The notes beneath the pieces are model-generated. The model was not told the DNA's origin, did no database searches, and saw only the letters and a program-made list of their open reading frames with translations. From Pontibacter aydingkolensis (lineage in GTDB: Bacteria > Bacteroidota > Bacteroidia > Cytophagales > Hymenobacteraceae): 57,306 nt of DNA. The position numbers were made by a program, and so were the translations under genes. The stretch covers positions 177,763-235,068 of the forward strand of contig NZ_JAHYXK010000007.1 in assembly GCF_019443125.1 (NCBI RefSeq), in the 5' to 3' direction. Numbering within the stretch: the first letter of the stretch is position 1; the number at the start of each line of letters is the position of its first letter. Below are positions 10,015 to 19,054 of this stretch, piece by piece.

Positions 10015-11295
10015 TTATTGTGCCTCCTCAACTAACCCGTGCATGCCAAGTATGGTTTGGTATACTTGCTGCAGTTGCTCGTTAGTAATGCAATATGGTG
10101 GAATGATGTAAATAATATTACCTAACGGACGAAGTAAAACGCCCTGCTGCAGCGCAAAATTGTAGAGTGTATCGCGCAGGTTGCTAAAATATGAAGTGCC
10201 GCCAGCCTCAAACTCAACGGCAAGTATAGTGCCTTGCTGGCGTGTCTCCTTTACATACTGCAGTTGCTTAACCTTTTCTGCAAACTGTGTATGCTGCTCT
10301 ACAATGCGGTTTATACTTTGTTGAGTTTCTTCTTTTAACAATAAATCCAGACTTGCCAGGCCGGCAGCACAAGCAATCGGGTTGCCGGTATAGCTGTGCC
10401 CGTGGAAGAATGTTTTACTCTTGTCGTGGTGCAGAAAGGCTTCGTACATTTGGTTGCTGCAGGTGGTAAGGCCCAATGCCATGGTGCCACCAGTTAAGCC
10501 TTTGGAGAAGCACATTATATCAGGCTGATGCTGCAGGTAATGGCTGGCAAAGGTGCGGCCTGTGCGGCCAAAGCCTGTCATTACCTCATCGGCTATCGTA
10601 AGGATGTTATACTTCTGGCAGATGCCCATAAGCCTGTCCAGTACTTCCGGTGTGTACATTACCATACCGGCTGTGCCTAAAACCAATGGCTCAAAAATAA
10701 AGGCTGCTGCACCTCCGGCTATGGCAATCGCTTCTAACTGCTTTATACTTTCTTCTTCCTCTCCCGGAACTGGAACGTCTATAAACTTTACATCAAACAA
10801 GTATGACCAGAAAGGCGCAGTAAAGGTGCTACGACTGCTAACAGCCATGGCTCCGAAAGTATCGCCGTGGTAACTGTCGCGGAGTGCGATGATCTTACGC
10901 TTTGGCTCACCTACATTATTCCAGTACTGTATGGCCATTTTAATAGCTACCTCTACCGCAGTAGAGCCGTTATCAGAGTAAAAGGCGCGTTTCTGGTTTT
11001 GAGGCAGGATTTGTATTAGTCGTTCTGCCAGTTCAACGGCAGCCGGATGCGTGAAGCCGGCAAAGATCACATGCTCCAGTGTGTTCAGTTGTTCTGCTAC
11101 TCTCTGCGCAATATGTGGATGAGCGTGACCATGCAGGTTCACCCACCACGACGCGACGGCATCTATATAGGTAGTACCGTCTTCTGCGAATAATAAGGCC
11201 CCCTCACCACGAACAATAGGGATAGGCAGGGCAGCAGTTTTCATCTGCGTATAAGGGTGCCAGATTACGTTGTGGTCGCGTTGTGCTAAATCCAT
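10015..11295 (-). CDS. bioA: Adenosylmethionine-8-amino-7-oxononanoate aminotransferase
   Basis: BioA converts 7-keto-8-aminopelargonate to 7,8-diaminopelargonate using S-adenosylmethionine as amino donor, with PLP as cofactor, in the cytoplasm. The 426-aa protein shows the family start WHPYTQMK, the motif ASWWVNLHGHAHP, the PLP-phosphate region SDNGSTAVEVA, Asp236 in ADEVMTGFGRTG and the Schiff-base Lys265 in CFSKGLTGG. Length is typical. It precedes the ketosynthase by 8 bp and follows bioD after a 548-bp gap holding a dispersed palindromic repeat, so bioA and the ketosynthase may have their own promoter. Confidence 0.96.
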   Translation of the reverse strand: MDLAQRDHNVIWHPYTQMKTAALPIPIVRGEGALLFAEDGTTYIDAVASWWVNLHGHAHPHIAQRVAEQLNTLEHVIFAGFTHPAAVELAERLIQILPQNQKRAFYSDNGSTAVEVAIKMAIQYWNNVGEPKRKIIALRDSYHGDTFGAMAVSSRSTFTAPFWSYLFDVKFIDVPVPGEEEESIKQLEAIAIAGGAAAFIFEPLVLGTAGMVMYTPEVLDRLMGICQKYNILTIADEVMTGFGRTGRTFASHYLQHQPDIMCFSKGLTGGTMALGLTTCSNQMYEAFLHHDKSKTFFHGHSYTGNPIACAAGLASLDLLLKEETQQSINRIVEQHTQFAEKVKQLQYVKETRQQGTILAVEFEAGGTSYFSNLRDTLYNFALQQGVLLRPLGNIIYIIPPYCITNEQLQQVYQTILGMHGLVEEAQ

Positions 11296-11506
11296 GACTA
11301 GGATTTTTAAGATTAAAAGATGTTAGGATTTATACCTGAGTTTAGTTTGCTTAGGTAGCTTTTTTCTAGTGTATTCAGCCATACTTTTAAAGTATAAATT
11401 TCGGTGCAAAGGTAAGGCTTTATACTTTACCAGGCATTGGTGTGGAGTAGAAGATAAAAAGACGATGTAGTGACTATACTTTGTAGATTGATTCGCAGTA
11501 CCGGTG
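11296..11506. other. Left part of the bioD-bioA intergenic gap
   Basis: No supported gene. It contains several copies of TATACTT/AAGTATA (around 11391, 11430 and 11475). A 63-codon minus-strand frame here (11323-11514) has no recognisable features and is probably chance. Confidence 0.4.
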
Positions 11507-11726
11507 CCAACCACCCCTACCCCTCTCCCGAAACAAGTCCGGGATCTTCGACTTATCTAAAGCGGTGAGCCTGCTATTACTCAGGTTTCAGTGTAAGCGC
11601 TGTAGCTTTTGCTTAAACTCTCTTCACACAAGCTCCTTTCAGGATGACAAAATAATATAGTGGCTACTGTGGTGGCCGTTAAAGAGTTAGCAGAAATTAT
11701 ACTCTTGAGAGGGGCAGGGGTGTGTT
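11507..11726. repeat. Dispersed palindromic element, family CCAACCACCCC (copy 1)
   Basis: The element begins CCAACCACCCCTACCCCTC and ends GAGAGGGGCAGGGGTGTG, an imperfect terminal inverted repeat. Inside is CTCCTTTCAGGATGACA, which is shared with the right inner arm of the copy at 40979-41210. It lies between bioD and bioA and has no coding capacity of its own. This looks like a non-autonomous (MITE- or REP-like) element. Confidence 0.65.
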
Positions 11727-11843
11727 AATCGTCTGCAGAATCAATCCTGCCTATCAATTAAATCCCCATTAACCCCAGTTCAGACCCTTAAAGTATAAAT
11801 CAATTAGTAGAGTTGAGTCTATAAGCTATACTTTTATCTTATA

Positions 11844-12458
11844 CTATAAATAACCTTTAAAATCAGCAGCGTATTCGGCAACAGTTTCTTTACAGAAATC
11901 AGCTTCCTGGCGGATGGATGGCAGGCGGCGCAGGCCGGTGTACTTGATGATGAAATCTTCAGAGCTCTGGTTTTCTTCGCCGTTAAAGATGATGCCAGCC
12001 ACCGGAATCTTACGATAGCGTAATACCTCTGCCGTAAGTAAAGTATGGTTTATACTTCCAAGGTAGTTGCGCGATACCAGCACCACCTCCAAACCAAGCT
12101 GCTGCACCAGGTCCAGTACAAGGTAACGCTTGTTCAGAGGCACCATCAAACCTCCGGCGCCTTCCACAATCAGGTTGTTGCTTGTTTCCGGGAGCTTTAG
12201 CCCATGCACATCAATCTCGATGCCTTCGGCGGCGGCGGCTCGATGCGGAGAGGCAGCCATCTTAAGCCTGTAAGCTTCCGGGTGAAAGACAGATGCAGTG
12301 TTAGACACCAGACTCATAACAGTGTCTGTGTCTGTGAAATCCAGACCACCTGCCTGCACAGGTTTCCAGTAATCGGCTTGCAGGGCTTCGGTAAGTATGG
12401 CGGCTGCAACTGTTTTGCCTACATCTGTACCGATACCTGTTACAAAATAACGTTTCAT
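11844..12458 (-). CDS. bioD: Dethiobiotin synthetase
   Basis: BioD closes the ureido ring of biotin: ATP-dependent carboxylation of 7,8-diaminopelargonate to dethiobiotin. The 204-aa protein starts with the P-loop GIGTDVGKT (residues 8-16) and has the typical EGAGGLMVPL segment. Its ATG overlaps the bioF stop by 4 nt (ATGA), showing translational coupling in a bioF-bioD operon. Confidence 0.95.
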   Translation of the reverse strand: MKRYFVTGIGTDVGKTVAAAILTEALQADYWKPVQAGGLDFTDTDTVMSLVSNTASVFHPEAYRLKMAASPHRAAAAEGIEIDVHGLKLPETSNNLIVEGAGGLMVPLNKRYLVLDLVQQLGLEVVLVSRNYLGSINHTLLTAEVLRYRKIPVAGIIFNGEENQSSEDFIIKYTGLRRLPSIRQEADFCKETVAEYAADFKGYL

Positions 12459-13594
12459 GTTCCTTTGGCTATGGCCTGCACGAGGCCCTCAATTTCTTCT
12501 TCTGTATTATATGCGTGCACAATCACCCGTAAACGCTCCTGGCCTTGCGGCACAGTGGGGCTGAGTACGGGGCGTACATCAAAACCATTTTGTTGTAAGT
12601 AAAAGGCCAACTCTTTTAGCTTTTTTACATCGCCTTGCTCCAGGAATACAGAAAGTATAACACTCTCATCCGGGGCACAGCGTATGCCCTTTACTTTATT
12701 CAGCTGCTCCAACAGGCGGCTGGCCAACGCTTTTACATGCTGACGTTCTATTTCCAGCTCAGGCAACAATTTATAAGCGCATTGCAGCGTTATAAGTGCA
12801 TGTGTCGGTAATCCTGTTGTATATATAAAGGCGCGACTAAAGTTTATTAAATAATCGCTCAGCACTTTAGGGCCTACCACAGCTGCTCCGTGGCTTCCCA
12901 TCGCTTTGCCATAGGTAATTACCTGTGCAAATACTTTATCTTCTAAACCAAGCGCAACTGTTAAGCCTTCGCCTTTGGGTCCGTACAGTCCAACAGCGTG
13001 GGCTTCGTCTACTATCAGGGCTATACTTAGCTCTTCACACAGCTGCACAAGTTCCATCAAAGGTGCCTTGTCACCATCCATGGAGTAAACAGACTCTACC
13101 ACCACGAATACTGAGCCCGTTGCATGGTTCAGCTTCCGCCTAAGGTCCTCCAGGTTGTTGTGCTTAAAGCTGTAGCTCTTCGCAAAACTAAGGCGCATGC
13201 CATCCTTGATAGAGGCATGTATGGCCTCATCGTAAAAAATGGTGTCGCCACGCTGGGGCAAGGCAGACAAAAGCCCGACGTTAGCTGCGTACCCAGAGTT
13301 AAACAGTAATGCTGTTTCGCCATGGTGGTACTGCGCTATCGTTGCTTCCAGTTCCTCAAATAAAGTATGGTTGCCAGATAAAAGTCGGGAGCCAGTTGCC
13401 CCCATTGGCATATATTTATACTTGTCCTCGTACTCATGGATAAGCGCCCGCAACTTTTCAGAGCGAGCAAGGCCGAGGTAATCATTAGAGCAAAAGTCTA
13501 TGAGGCCGGCAGTTGTTTTAAGTTGGCGCAAGTTTCCATGCGCCTCCCGTTCCGCCAGCTTTTGCTGTAGCTTATGTGTCAGACTATTTGACAA
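12455..13594 (-). CDS. bioF: 8-amino-7-oxononanoate synthase
   Basis: BioF is a PLP-dependent enzyme that condenses pimeloyl-ACP/CoA with L-alanine, the first step of biotin ring assembly. The 379-aa protein has the alpha-oxoamine synthase signature: CSNDYLGLA, SGNHTLFEELE, Asp196 and His199 in VDEAHAVG, and the Schiff-base Lys230 in TYGKAMGSHG. Length fits the family. It overlaps bioD by 4 nt and follows bioB after 182 bp that hold a palindromic repeat. Paralogous enzymes (Kbl, serine palmitoyltransferase) are excluded mainly by the context. Confidence 0.95.
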   Translation of the reverse strand: MSNSLTHKLQQKLAEREAHGNLRQLKTTAGLIDFCSNDYLGLARSEKLRALIHEYEDKYKYMPMGATGSRLLSGNHTLFEELEATIAQYHHGETALLFNSGYAANVGLLSALPQRGDTIFYDEAIHASIKDGMRLSFAKSYSFKHNNLEDLRRKLNHATGSVFVVVESVYSMDGDKAPLMELVQLCEELSIALIVDEAHAVGLYGPKGEGLTVALGLEDKVFAQVITYGKAMGSHGAAVVGPKVLSDYLINFSRAFIYTTGLPTHALITLQCAYKLLPELEIERQHVKALASRLLEQLNKVKGIRCAPDESVILSVFLEQGDVKKLKELAFYLQQNGFDVRPVLSPTVPQGQERLRVIVHAYNTEEEIEGLVQAIAKGT

Positions 13595-13629
13595 AGAATT
13601 TAATGCTTTAAAAACTCTCAGCTGTTGTT

Positions 13630-13727
13630 CATCCCCCTACCCCTTCAAAGAGCGGCTTTTTTAGTAAGTGTAATAATTACGAACCTACATTAGTGAATGT
13701 CCCCCTTTGAAGGGGGTAGAGGGATGA
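13630..13727. repeat. Dispersed palindromic element (copy 2, short form)
   Basis: Inverted ends CATCCCCCTACCCCTTCAAAG and its near-complement CTTTGAAGGGGGTAGAGGGATG flank ~55 bp of AT-rich sequence between bioB and bioF. It could fold in the transcript into a long hairpin and so may affect the bioB/bioF mRNA. Confidence 0.65.
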
Positions 13728-13776
13728 CTACTCCTACAAGTATAAATAGGAACTCTTTTGTCAAGTAGCTTAAATC

Positions 13777-14778
13777 TTAAGAGCAAACGTTTTGTGTCTC
13801 TTCTTTAAAAGATTTTCTTGGATTAAGGCCCAGCAGCTCGAACATGGCCTTGTCCTGATCGAAGTCAGGGTTTGGCGTGGTAAGCAGCTTTTCGCCAGTG
13901 AAAATAGAGTTGGCACCTGCCAGGAAGCACAGAGACTGCTCTGTTACACTCATACGCTCACGGCCAGCTGAGAGTCTTACCATTGTTTTCGGCATCAGGA
14001 TACGGGCCGTAGCGATCATGCGCACCATTTCCCACACCGATACCAATGGCTGGTTCTGAAGCGGGGTGCCTTTTACCGGAACAAGCGCGTTTACCGGAAC
14101 TGACTCCGGGTGCTGCACCAGCGTTGACAATGTATGAAGCATTTTTATTCTGTCTTCGTCAGTCTCGCCTAAGCCGATGATACCACCAGAGCAAACTGAG
14201 ATACCTGCCTTGCGCACGTTCTCAATGGTGTCTAAACGGTCGTCGTAAGTTCGGGTGGTGATAATGTTGTTATAATTCTCTTCTGAAGTGTCCAGATTAT
14301 GGTTATAGGCATACAGGCCAGCCTCTTTCAGCTTTTCTGCCTGATACTCGTTAACCATACCCAAGGTGCAGCATACTTCAAGGCCCATTTCGTTTACGCC
14401 TTTCACCATGTCCAGCACCTTGTCGAAGTCGCGGTTGTCGCGTACTTCGCGCCATGCGGCACCCATGCAAAAACGGGTAGAACCGCCATCCTTGGCACGT
14501 TGCGCAGCAGTTAATACCTGCTCCTGGCTTAGTAATTTGTGCACATCAACACCAGTATGGAAACGCGCTGCCTGCGGGCAATACGAACAATCCTCCGGGC
14601 AGCCGCCTGTTTTAACCGAAAGTAAGGTACATACCTGCACCTCGCCGGTAGCCTGATACTGTTTGTGCACATTGGCTGCCTCAACAATAAGCTCCAGTAC
14701 GGGCTTGTAATAAATATCCTTTATCTCTTCCAGGGTCCAATCGGTACGAAGGCCTGTATTTTGTTCGTTTTGCATCAT
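13777..14778 (-). CDS. bioB: Biotin synthase (radical SAM)
   Basis: BioB inserts sulfur into dethiobiotin to give biotin using radical SAM chemistry. The 333-aa protein carries the CxxxCxxC motif as Cys60, Cys64 and Cys67 ([13 protein letters not shown]), binding the SAM-coordinating 4Fe-4S cluster. It also has the [10 protein letters not shown] and SAGRE(R)M segments typical of the family. It is the promoter-proximal biotin gene. A TATTTTTG -7 element lies at 14832-14839 and a perfect palindrome at 14858-14873 sits where the -33 element should be, a candidate operator. Confidence 0.97.
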   Translation of the reverse strand: MMQNEQNTGLRTDWTLEEIKDIYYKPVLELIVEAANVHKQYQATGEVQVCTLLSVKTGGCPEDCSYCPQAARFHTGVDVHKLLSQEQVLTAAQRAKDGGSTRFCMGAAWREVRDNRDFDKVLDMVKGVNEMGLEVCCTLGMVNEYQAEKLKEAGLYAYNHNLDTSEENYNNIITTRTYDDRLDTIENVRKAGISVCSGGIIGLGETDEDRIKMLHTLSTLVQHPESVPVNALVPVKGTPLQNQPLVSVWEMVRMIATARILMPKTMVRLSAGRERMSVTEQSLCFLAGANSIFTGEKLLTTPNPDFDQDKAMFELLGLNPRKSFKEETQNVCS

Positions 14779-14831
14779 GGTACTCGTGTTTAGGGTTACG
14801 AAGGTAATTTGAAGAATTAGGAAATAAAAAT

Positions 14832-14839
14832 CAAAAATA
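14832..14839 (-). promoter_or_regulatory. Putative -7 box of the bioB promoter
   Basis: On the minus strand the sequence reads TATTTTTG, a full match to the Bacteroidota -7 consensus TAnnTTTG, 53 nt upstream of the bioB ATG. The -33 position does not read TTG and is covered by a palindrome, so the promoter may be weak or regulated. Confidence 0.5.
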
Positions 14840-14857
14840 AGGGCAATTTAAGTGGAT

Positions 14858-14873
14858 AATTACTTAAGTAATT
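14858..14873. promoter_or_regulatory. Perfect 16-bp palindrome upstream of bioB, candidate operator
   Basis: AATTACTTAAGTAATT is perfectly self-complementary and overlaps the expected -33 position for the bioB promoter. It does not resemble the classical BirA site. Binding by a repressor is an inference; being AT-rich, it could also be chance. Confidence 0.4.
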
Positions 14874-15121
14874 CAGTTTATGACGGTTTTCTGTGGAAAA
14901 TTGATTTGTTAATTTGTTAAGAAAAAATCTTTCCAGTATAAAATGGCCGTGATGGCAGGTATTAACTTCTGGTTAGATAGGCTTGCCTATGGTAAATTCT
15001 TGTATAACCCAGTAATGTTAAGCTGAAAATTAAATGATTCGGGTGCCTGCTTAACCTTTTACAAAAGGGAAGTGTATGTAATTTATACTTGTTTTGCTTT
15101 AACATAATCAATACTCGTGCA

Positions 15122-15883
15122 ATGGATCATACTGCTACTATACCCAAGCCTACAGAAACTTCCAACGTCTTTAAAATATCAGCTACAGGGGTGGCAAAGC
15201 GCTTGTTATTAGTGGTGGGTTTGCTTTTCTGCCTGCATAGTACAGGTGTAGTGCTCGAAAGCATACTGGAGTATGAGTCTCGTGTTACCCGCATTATAGT
15301 AAGGTATTTCGATTTAAACGGAGAGGAGAATGTACCTGCTTTCTTCTCTTCGGTAATTTTACTTGCAGCAGCCTGTTTACTTTTACTTATATACAGGACA
15401 AGCAAATATACGGGTAGGCACAAGGGTAATGGCTATTGGCTGGCTTTAGCTGTTATTTTTGTTTTTATGGCTGTAGATGAAAGTGTGCAGATACACGAAC
15501 ACATAGCAGAGTTTGTAAGGCCACAATTAACGTCTGATCTAAACGGCTTGCTGCATTGGGCCTGGGTGGTGCCTTATACGCTTGTTGTAGCAGGGGTAGT
15601 AGCAGTCTTTTTCAGGTGGGTTTTATTATTGCCGGCAACTACACGCAACCTGTTCTTTCTGTCGGGGGGAATGTTTGTATTGGGGGCATTAGGGTTTGAG
15701 TTTATTGAAGGCTACCTGTTCAAACACTATGGGCTGGACCATATCTACAACAGGATAATGTATACTTTAGAAGAGTTACTGGAGATGACGGCAGTTATAC
15801 TTTTTATTTATGCCTTGTTGCAGTACCTGGCTAAGTTGAAGCTGAGTGTCTCGCTTATTGAAGGAAAGGATGCGTCGGGTTAA
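15122..15883 (+). CDS. Multi-pass membrane protein of unknown function
   Basis: I prefer ATG 15122 (MDHTATIPK) over the upstream ATG 15089, because the extra 11 residues look like chance. The 253-aa protein has about six hydrophobic segments: LLLVVGLLFCLHS, SVILLAAACLLLLIY, LALAVIFVFMAV, VPYTLVVAGVVAVFF, LFFLSGGMFVLGALG and MTAVILFIYALLQYL. Charged residues lie in or next to the membrane segments (DESVQIHEH, EFIEG, LEELLEM), which could be a metal- or proton-binding site. It is transcribed divergently from bioB. I do not recognise a characterised family. Confidence 0.75.
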   Translation: MDHTATIPKPTETSNVFKISATGVAKRLLLVVGLLFCLHSTGVVLESILEYESRVTRIIVRYFDLNGEENVPAFFSSVILLAAACLLLLIYRTSKYTGRHKGNGYWLALAVIFVFMAVDESVQIHEHIAEFVRPQLTSDLNGLLHWAWVVPYTLVVAGVVAVFFRWVLLLPATTRNLFFLSGGMFVLGALGFEFIEGYLFKHYGLDHIYNRIMYTLEELLEMTAVILFIYALLQYLAKLKLSVSLIEGKDASG

Positions 15884-16115
15884 AGTTGTTTGCTGGGGAT
15901 GGATTTGGTTCTCATTTAAGGGATTGCACCTACATGCCGGCAGGGATTATTGGCACTGAACTTCCTGCGAAGAACCAAGCTTTAAATCTAGCACTTTTCT
16001 GTCCTGCGAAGCGCGAAACCTTGCTGGCTTGTAGGTGCTGTGTGCGTTCATGCTTCATGATAGATATAAAGGTTATTTATTATTCAGCATGTATGATATT
16101 TATCTCAACTATAGG

Positions 16116-16571
16116 TTACCTGTTTTCAGGAGGTTCTATAAACTCTACCCCATATTCTTTAGCCAAAGTCATTATTTTTTCATAATCAATTTCAACACTG
16201 TCTGGTTTTGGAGGCACGAGGGATGTTGCTGGTATGCTCATAGCACGAACAGCTTCTTCAAATCCTGCGGGAGAGCAAATGAGCAATACTCTTGCGTAAC
16301 CTGAAGAGTCTACAGTGTAAGTATGTGGGATATTTTGAGGGGCTAACAAGTAATCTCCCTTTTTTGCTTTATAGGTGTTTTCACCAACCAAAATAGTCAA
16401 CTCCCCATCAATGACATAAAATCCCTCATCTTCATTAAGATGAACATGCCATGGAGGACTGCCTTCTTTAGTTGCATAAAGTTCAATAAGACAATATTTA
16501 CCATTCGTCTCTTTGCCAGTCGCATGAATTATGGCAAGTTCACCCAGCCAGATAAGTACTTCTTTTTTCAT
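16116..16571 (-). CDS. Small cupin-domain protein
   Basis: This 151-aa single-domain cupin has first-motif metal ligands in PPWHVHLNEDEGFYVIDGE (His42, His44, Glu49) and a second-motif His83 in PQNIPHTY. The metal site is therefore complete. Cupins of this size serve as isomerases, dioxygenases or sugar/ligand-binding proteins; the substrate cannot be told from sequence. No signal peptide is seen, so it is cytoplasmic. The frame on the other strand at 16035-16304 is a shadow. Confidence 0.85.
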   Translation of the reverse strand: MKKEVLIWLGELAIIHATGKETNGKYCLIELYATKEGSPPWHVHLNEDEGFYVIDGELTILVGENTYKAKKGDYLLAPQNIPHTYTVDSSGYARVLLICSPAGFEEAVRAMSIPATSLVPPKPDSVEIDYEKIMTLAKEYGVEFIEPPENR

Positions 16572-16837
16572 AAATTGAGATTTAAAGCTGTTTGCTCTTT
16601 CCTGTCAATATCAGTACAGGACATTCACAGCATGCAGCATAACTTTTAGCTAGGCGTAAACATTTGCTTTCTGGACTATGAGTGGAAGTACTCTCACTAT
16701 TCCTTAGCTTCATTTTCGCACTTACATTTCTTTATACGTTTATTTTCATAAGCTTATTATTTAGAAGCAATAATAGGGATGAATATTTTACAGTTTTACA
16801 GCTTTTTATTTTTACTCTTACTATCCGTAAACAAAAA
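16572..16837. other. Intergenic gap with a doubtful small ORF
   Basis: A plus-strand frame 16682-16873 (63 codons, hydrophobic N-terminus MEVLSLFLSFIFALTFLY) lies here, but its 3' end runs through the terminator at 16838-16859 and I see no promoter or homology. I treat it as non-coding; a small membrane peptide is not excluded. Confidence 0.35.
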
Positions 16838-16859
16838 GAGCACCCATCTCTGAGTGCTC
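16833..16859 (-). terminator. Intrinsic terminator of the MORN-repeat gene
   Basis: A GAGCAC/GTGCTC stem with a 10-nt loop (16838-16859) is followed, on the minus strand, by TTTTT. It lies 23 nt downstream of the stop of the 16883-18205 gene. Confidence 0.75.
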
Positions 16860-16882
16860 CTTCTATACTTTAAAGTATAAAC

Positions 16883-18205
16883 TTATTTCGTTTTCTCTTC
16901 CAGTACCTGACCATTGCGGTAAACACGTGTTTTGATCACTTTACCCTCAGGGCTATGATGCTTCCAGGTACCGGTTTCGCGATTGTTTCTGAACTGGCCC
17001 AGCACTTCTGTTTTTCCGTCTTCAAAATACTGCTTGTAAGCACCAAAGCGAAGACCGTCTTTATGGTTGGTTTCCGACTTAAGCTTGCCAGATGGGTAGT
17101 ACTCGAAGCTAAGTCCGATGATCTTGCCTTTCTCATACTTATACTTCTCTTTTACCTGACCGTTCTCGTGGTACACCAGTTTTTCGCCTTCACGCTTATC
17201 ATCCTTGTAATTTTCGGAAACATGTAGGGGTTTGCCAGGCGCATCGTAATACTTTTTCCAGTTACCATGCTTTTTCTTGGCCTTGGTTTGCTCCTCCGCC
17301 TGCAGGTTGCCGGACGGGTAATAGGTGATCGTTTTTAGCTCTTCGCCGTTGCTGCTGCCAATTACTTCTTCTTTTAGCTTACCATCTTCATAAAAGTACT
17401 GGCCGGTACCGTTTACATTACCGTTTTTATAAGTAATGCTGCTGCGGGGCCTTCCGCTTTCGTAATATGATTTTGAGGGCCCGTGCATTTTACCAGCCAA
17501 AAAGCTACCTTCGGTGCTCAGCTGGCCGTTGCGGTAATAGCTTTTAAAGCTTCCGTTTTTCTGACCGGCCTGGTTCATTACTTCAGTTTGCAGTTGGCCG
17601 TTGTCGAAGTATGTTTTGTAAGAGCCCTCGATCATGCCGCTGCGGTAACTAGACTCTGTTTCAAGTTTACCGTTCGGGAAGTATGTTTTGGCCGGGCCAT
17701 TCTGCTGGCTGTCCTTGTAGGCTATCTCCGACTTTAGTTTACCATCGGTATAATACTCACGCACCATACCTTCCGGAAAGCCTTTTACAAACTCTGTTTC
17801 CTTTTTAGTAGTGCCGTCGGGATTATAGGTTTTAAAAGTACCGGTTTGCTGGTCGTTTTCGTAAGAGCCTTCCTGCAGCAATTTGCCGTTGGGGTGGTAG
17901 GCTTTAAATGGACCCTGCATCACGCCCTGCACATAATTTACCTGCAGCTTAATTTGTCCGTTCGGGTAAAATTCGGTGTAAACGCTGTCTTTTTTGCCTT
18001 CCACAAACTTTACGGTAGCCTCTTTTTCGCCGCCTAGATAATAGCGGTTATAGTAGCCAACAATAACAGAGTCGGGCAGGAGCATCTGGTATACTTCCTT
18101 AACAGCACTCTGGTCCTGCGGGTGATACGTGATAACTTTCGTTTGTGCACTTGCCATACTTTGAACCAGGCAAAGCGCTACGACTATAGAAAGAAATCTA
18201 TACAT
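16883..18205 (-). CDS. Exported MORN-variant repeat protein (YwqK-like)
   Basis: This 440-aa protein has a signal peptide (MYRFLSIVVALCLVQSMASAQ). Apart from a ~60-residue N-terminal part, it consists of about fifteen ~23-residue repeats of the form Y-x-NGxL-x-x-E, the MORN-repeat variant. Such repeats form elongated beta-sheets that bind membranes or partners. Automatic annotation often labels them 'YwqK family antitoxin', but there is no toxin gene next door and the protein is exported, so I do not adopt that role. It follows the HEAT-like gene by 27 bp (likely an operon) and ends in a terminator. Confidence 0.85.
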   Translation of the reverse strand: MYRFLSIVVALCLVQSMASAQTKVITYHPQDQSAVKEVYQMLLPDSVIVGYYNRYYLGGEKEATVKFVEGKKDSVYTEFYPNGQIKLQVNYVQGVMQGPFKAYHPNGKLLQEGSYENDQQTGTFKTYNPDGTTKKETEFVKGFPEGMVREYYTDGKLKSEIAYKDSQQNGPAKTYFPNGKLETESSYRSGMIEGSYKTYFDNGQLQTEVMNQAGQKNGSFKSYYRNGQLSTEGSFLAGKMHGPSKSYYESGRPRSSITYKNGNVNGTGQYFYEDGKLKEEVIGSSNGEELKTITYYPSGNLQAEEQTKAKKKHGNWKKYYDAPGKPLHVSENYKDDKREGEKLVYHENGQVKEKYKYEKGKIIGLSFEYYPSGKLKSETNHKDGLRFGAYKQYFEDGKTEVLGQFRNNRETGTWKHHSPEGKVIKTRVYRNGQVLEEKTK

Positions 18206-18232
18206 GTTGATGATGGTTTAGAAAGTAAAAAC

Positions 18233-18790
18233 TTATACTTCCTGGTTAATAATCTGTTTTGACACAAGTTGCATAAACGGGTCCGGGTCTCTTAAGAAGC
18301 CTTTAGAGAACTCAACTGCCTTTGTATGGTTAACTTTGGCAAGACTTAGTAAGGCCCTTCTCACTATATACTTATCCTTATCGCGGTTTATCAGGCTGAC
18401 AAGCAGTTTCTCCCGGTCTTCTACTTCCGTGCTGCCCAGCAACTCAGCCATTTGCCACCTGGCCTGCGGCTGATCTGAATGGATTGCCTTTCTTACAAAT
18501 CTTAGCTTAGATTCCAGCTTGTTGTTTATACTTTGCAGCACTGTTCCGGATTCATTGTCTATGGCAAGCGCATAGACCAGCAACTGGGCCAGGTCGTGGT
18601 TAAACTCCTTGTTAAGAAGTGTTATCACTTCATTAGCAGCTTTGTAAAGGTTATCCCAGCCAGGGTATTCTATTTCCCACTCGCCTAATCCGCGTTCTTC
18701 GTTATAGGTTTCGGGAGTCATGCCGGCCCAATCCCAGAAATTAGCTAATTCAGTTTCTAGTGACATTCGTTCTTTCGTATTGCTAAACAC
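18233..18790 (-). CDS. HEAT-like helical repeat protein, function unknown
   Basis: A 185-aa soluble, alpha-helical protein. M9 (MSLETELANFWDW) is an equally likely start (18766). The C-terminal half (residues ~90-180) resembles HEAT/armadillo repeats: RWQMAELLGSTEVEDREKLL, then RRALLSLAKVNHTKAVEF. It sits 27 bp upstream of the MORN-repeat gene and is probably co-transcribed with it. Likely a protein-protein interaction module. Confidence 0.7.
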   Translation of the reverse strand: MFSNTKERMSLETELANFWDWAGMTPETYNEERGLGEWEIEYPGWDNLYKAANEVITLLNKEFNHDLAQLLVYALAIDNESGTVLQSINNKLESKLRFVRKAIHSDQPQARWQMAELLGSTEVEDREKLLVSLINRDKDKYIVRRALLSLAKVNHTKAVEFSKGFLRDPDPFMQLVSKQIINQEV

Positions 18791-18837
18791 TAAAAGTATA
18801 GAAAACAGTTTAATACTGACTTGTTGTGCTTTAATAA

Positions 18838-18925
18838 ATGGCGCGAGCGTCTTTGCTCGTGACTAATTATTGCTGTCCCTCTGGGACAATTGAGTCAGAG
18901 ACGCAACGCTCACCCTGCGTCATAA
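18838..18925. repeat. REP-like hairpin cluster
   Basis: Several short hairpins lie in series: GCGCGAGC..GCTCGTG, TGTCCC-TCT-GGGACA (18873-18887) and GACGCA..TGCGTC (18899-18922). The words ATGGCGCGAGCGTC and CTCGTGACTA recur in reverse orientation at 33230-33283, which marks a dispersed repeat. Confidence 0.6.
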
Positions 18926-18984
18926 ATCAGGAGATTTGCACCAGTGAATTTTATTTACGGATTCTAACTGAAGCAGATAAAAAA

Positions 18985-19012
18985 GAAGCCCTACGCATTA
19001 ACGTAAGGCTTC
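18985..19012 (-). terminator. Intrinsic terminator of the thiolase gene
   Basis: A GAAGCC/GGCTTC stem with an inner TACG/CGTA pairing is followed on the minus strand by TTTTTT, 42 nt past the thiolase stop. Confidence 0.8.
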
Positions 19013-19054
19013 CTGCAAATTATATGCCTTAAGGCAATTTATGTTTTGGGTAAT

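Noticed and set aside
16682..16873. Small membrane-protein gene
   Set aside because: Its 3' end runs through the terminator of the neighbouring gene and there is no promoter or recognisable homology.
16883..18205. YwqK-type antitoxin of a toxin-antitoxin system
   Set aside because: The protein is exported by a signal peptide, the repeats are generic MORN variants and there is no toxin gene nearby.
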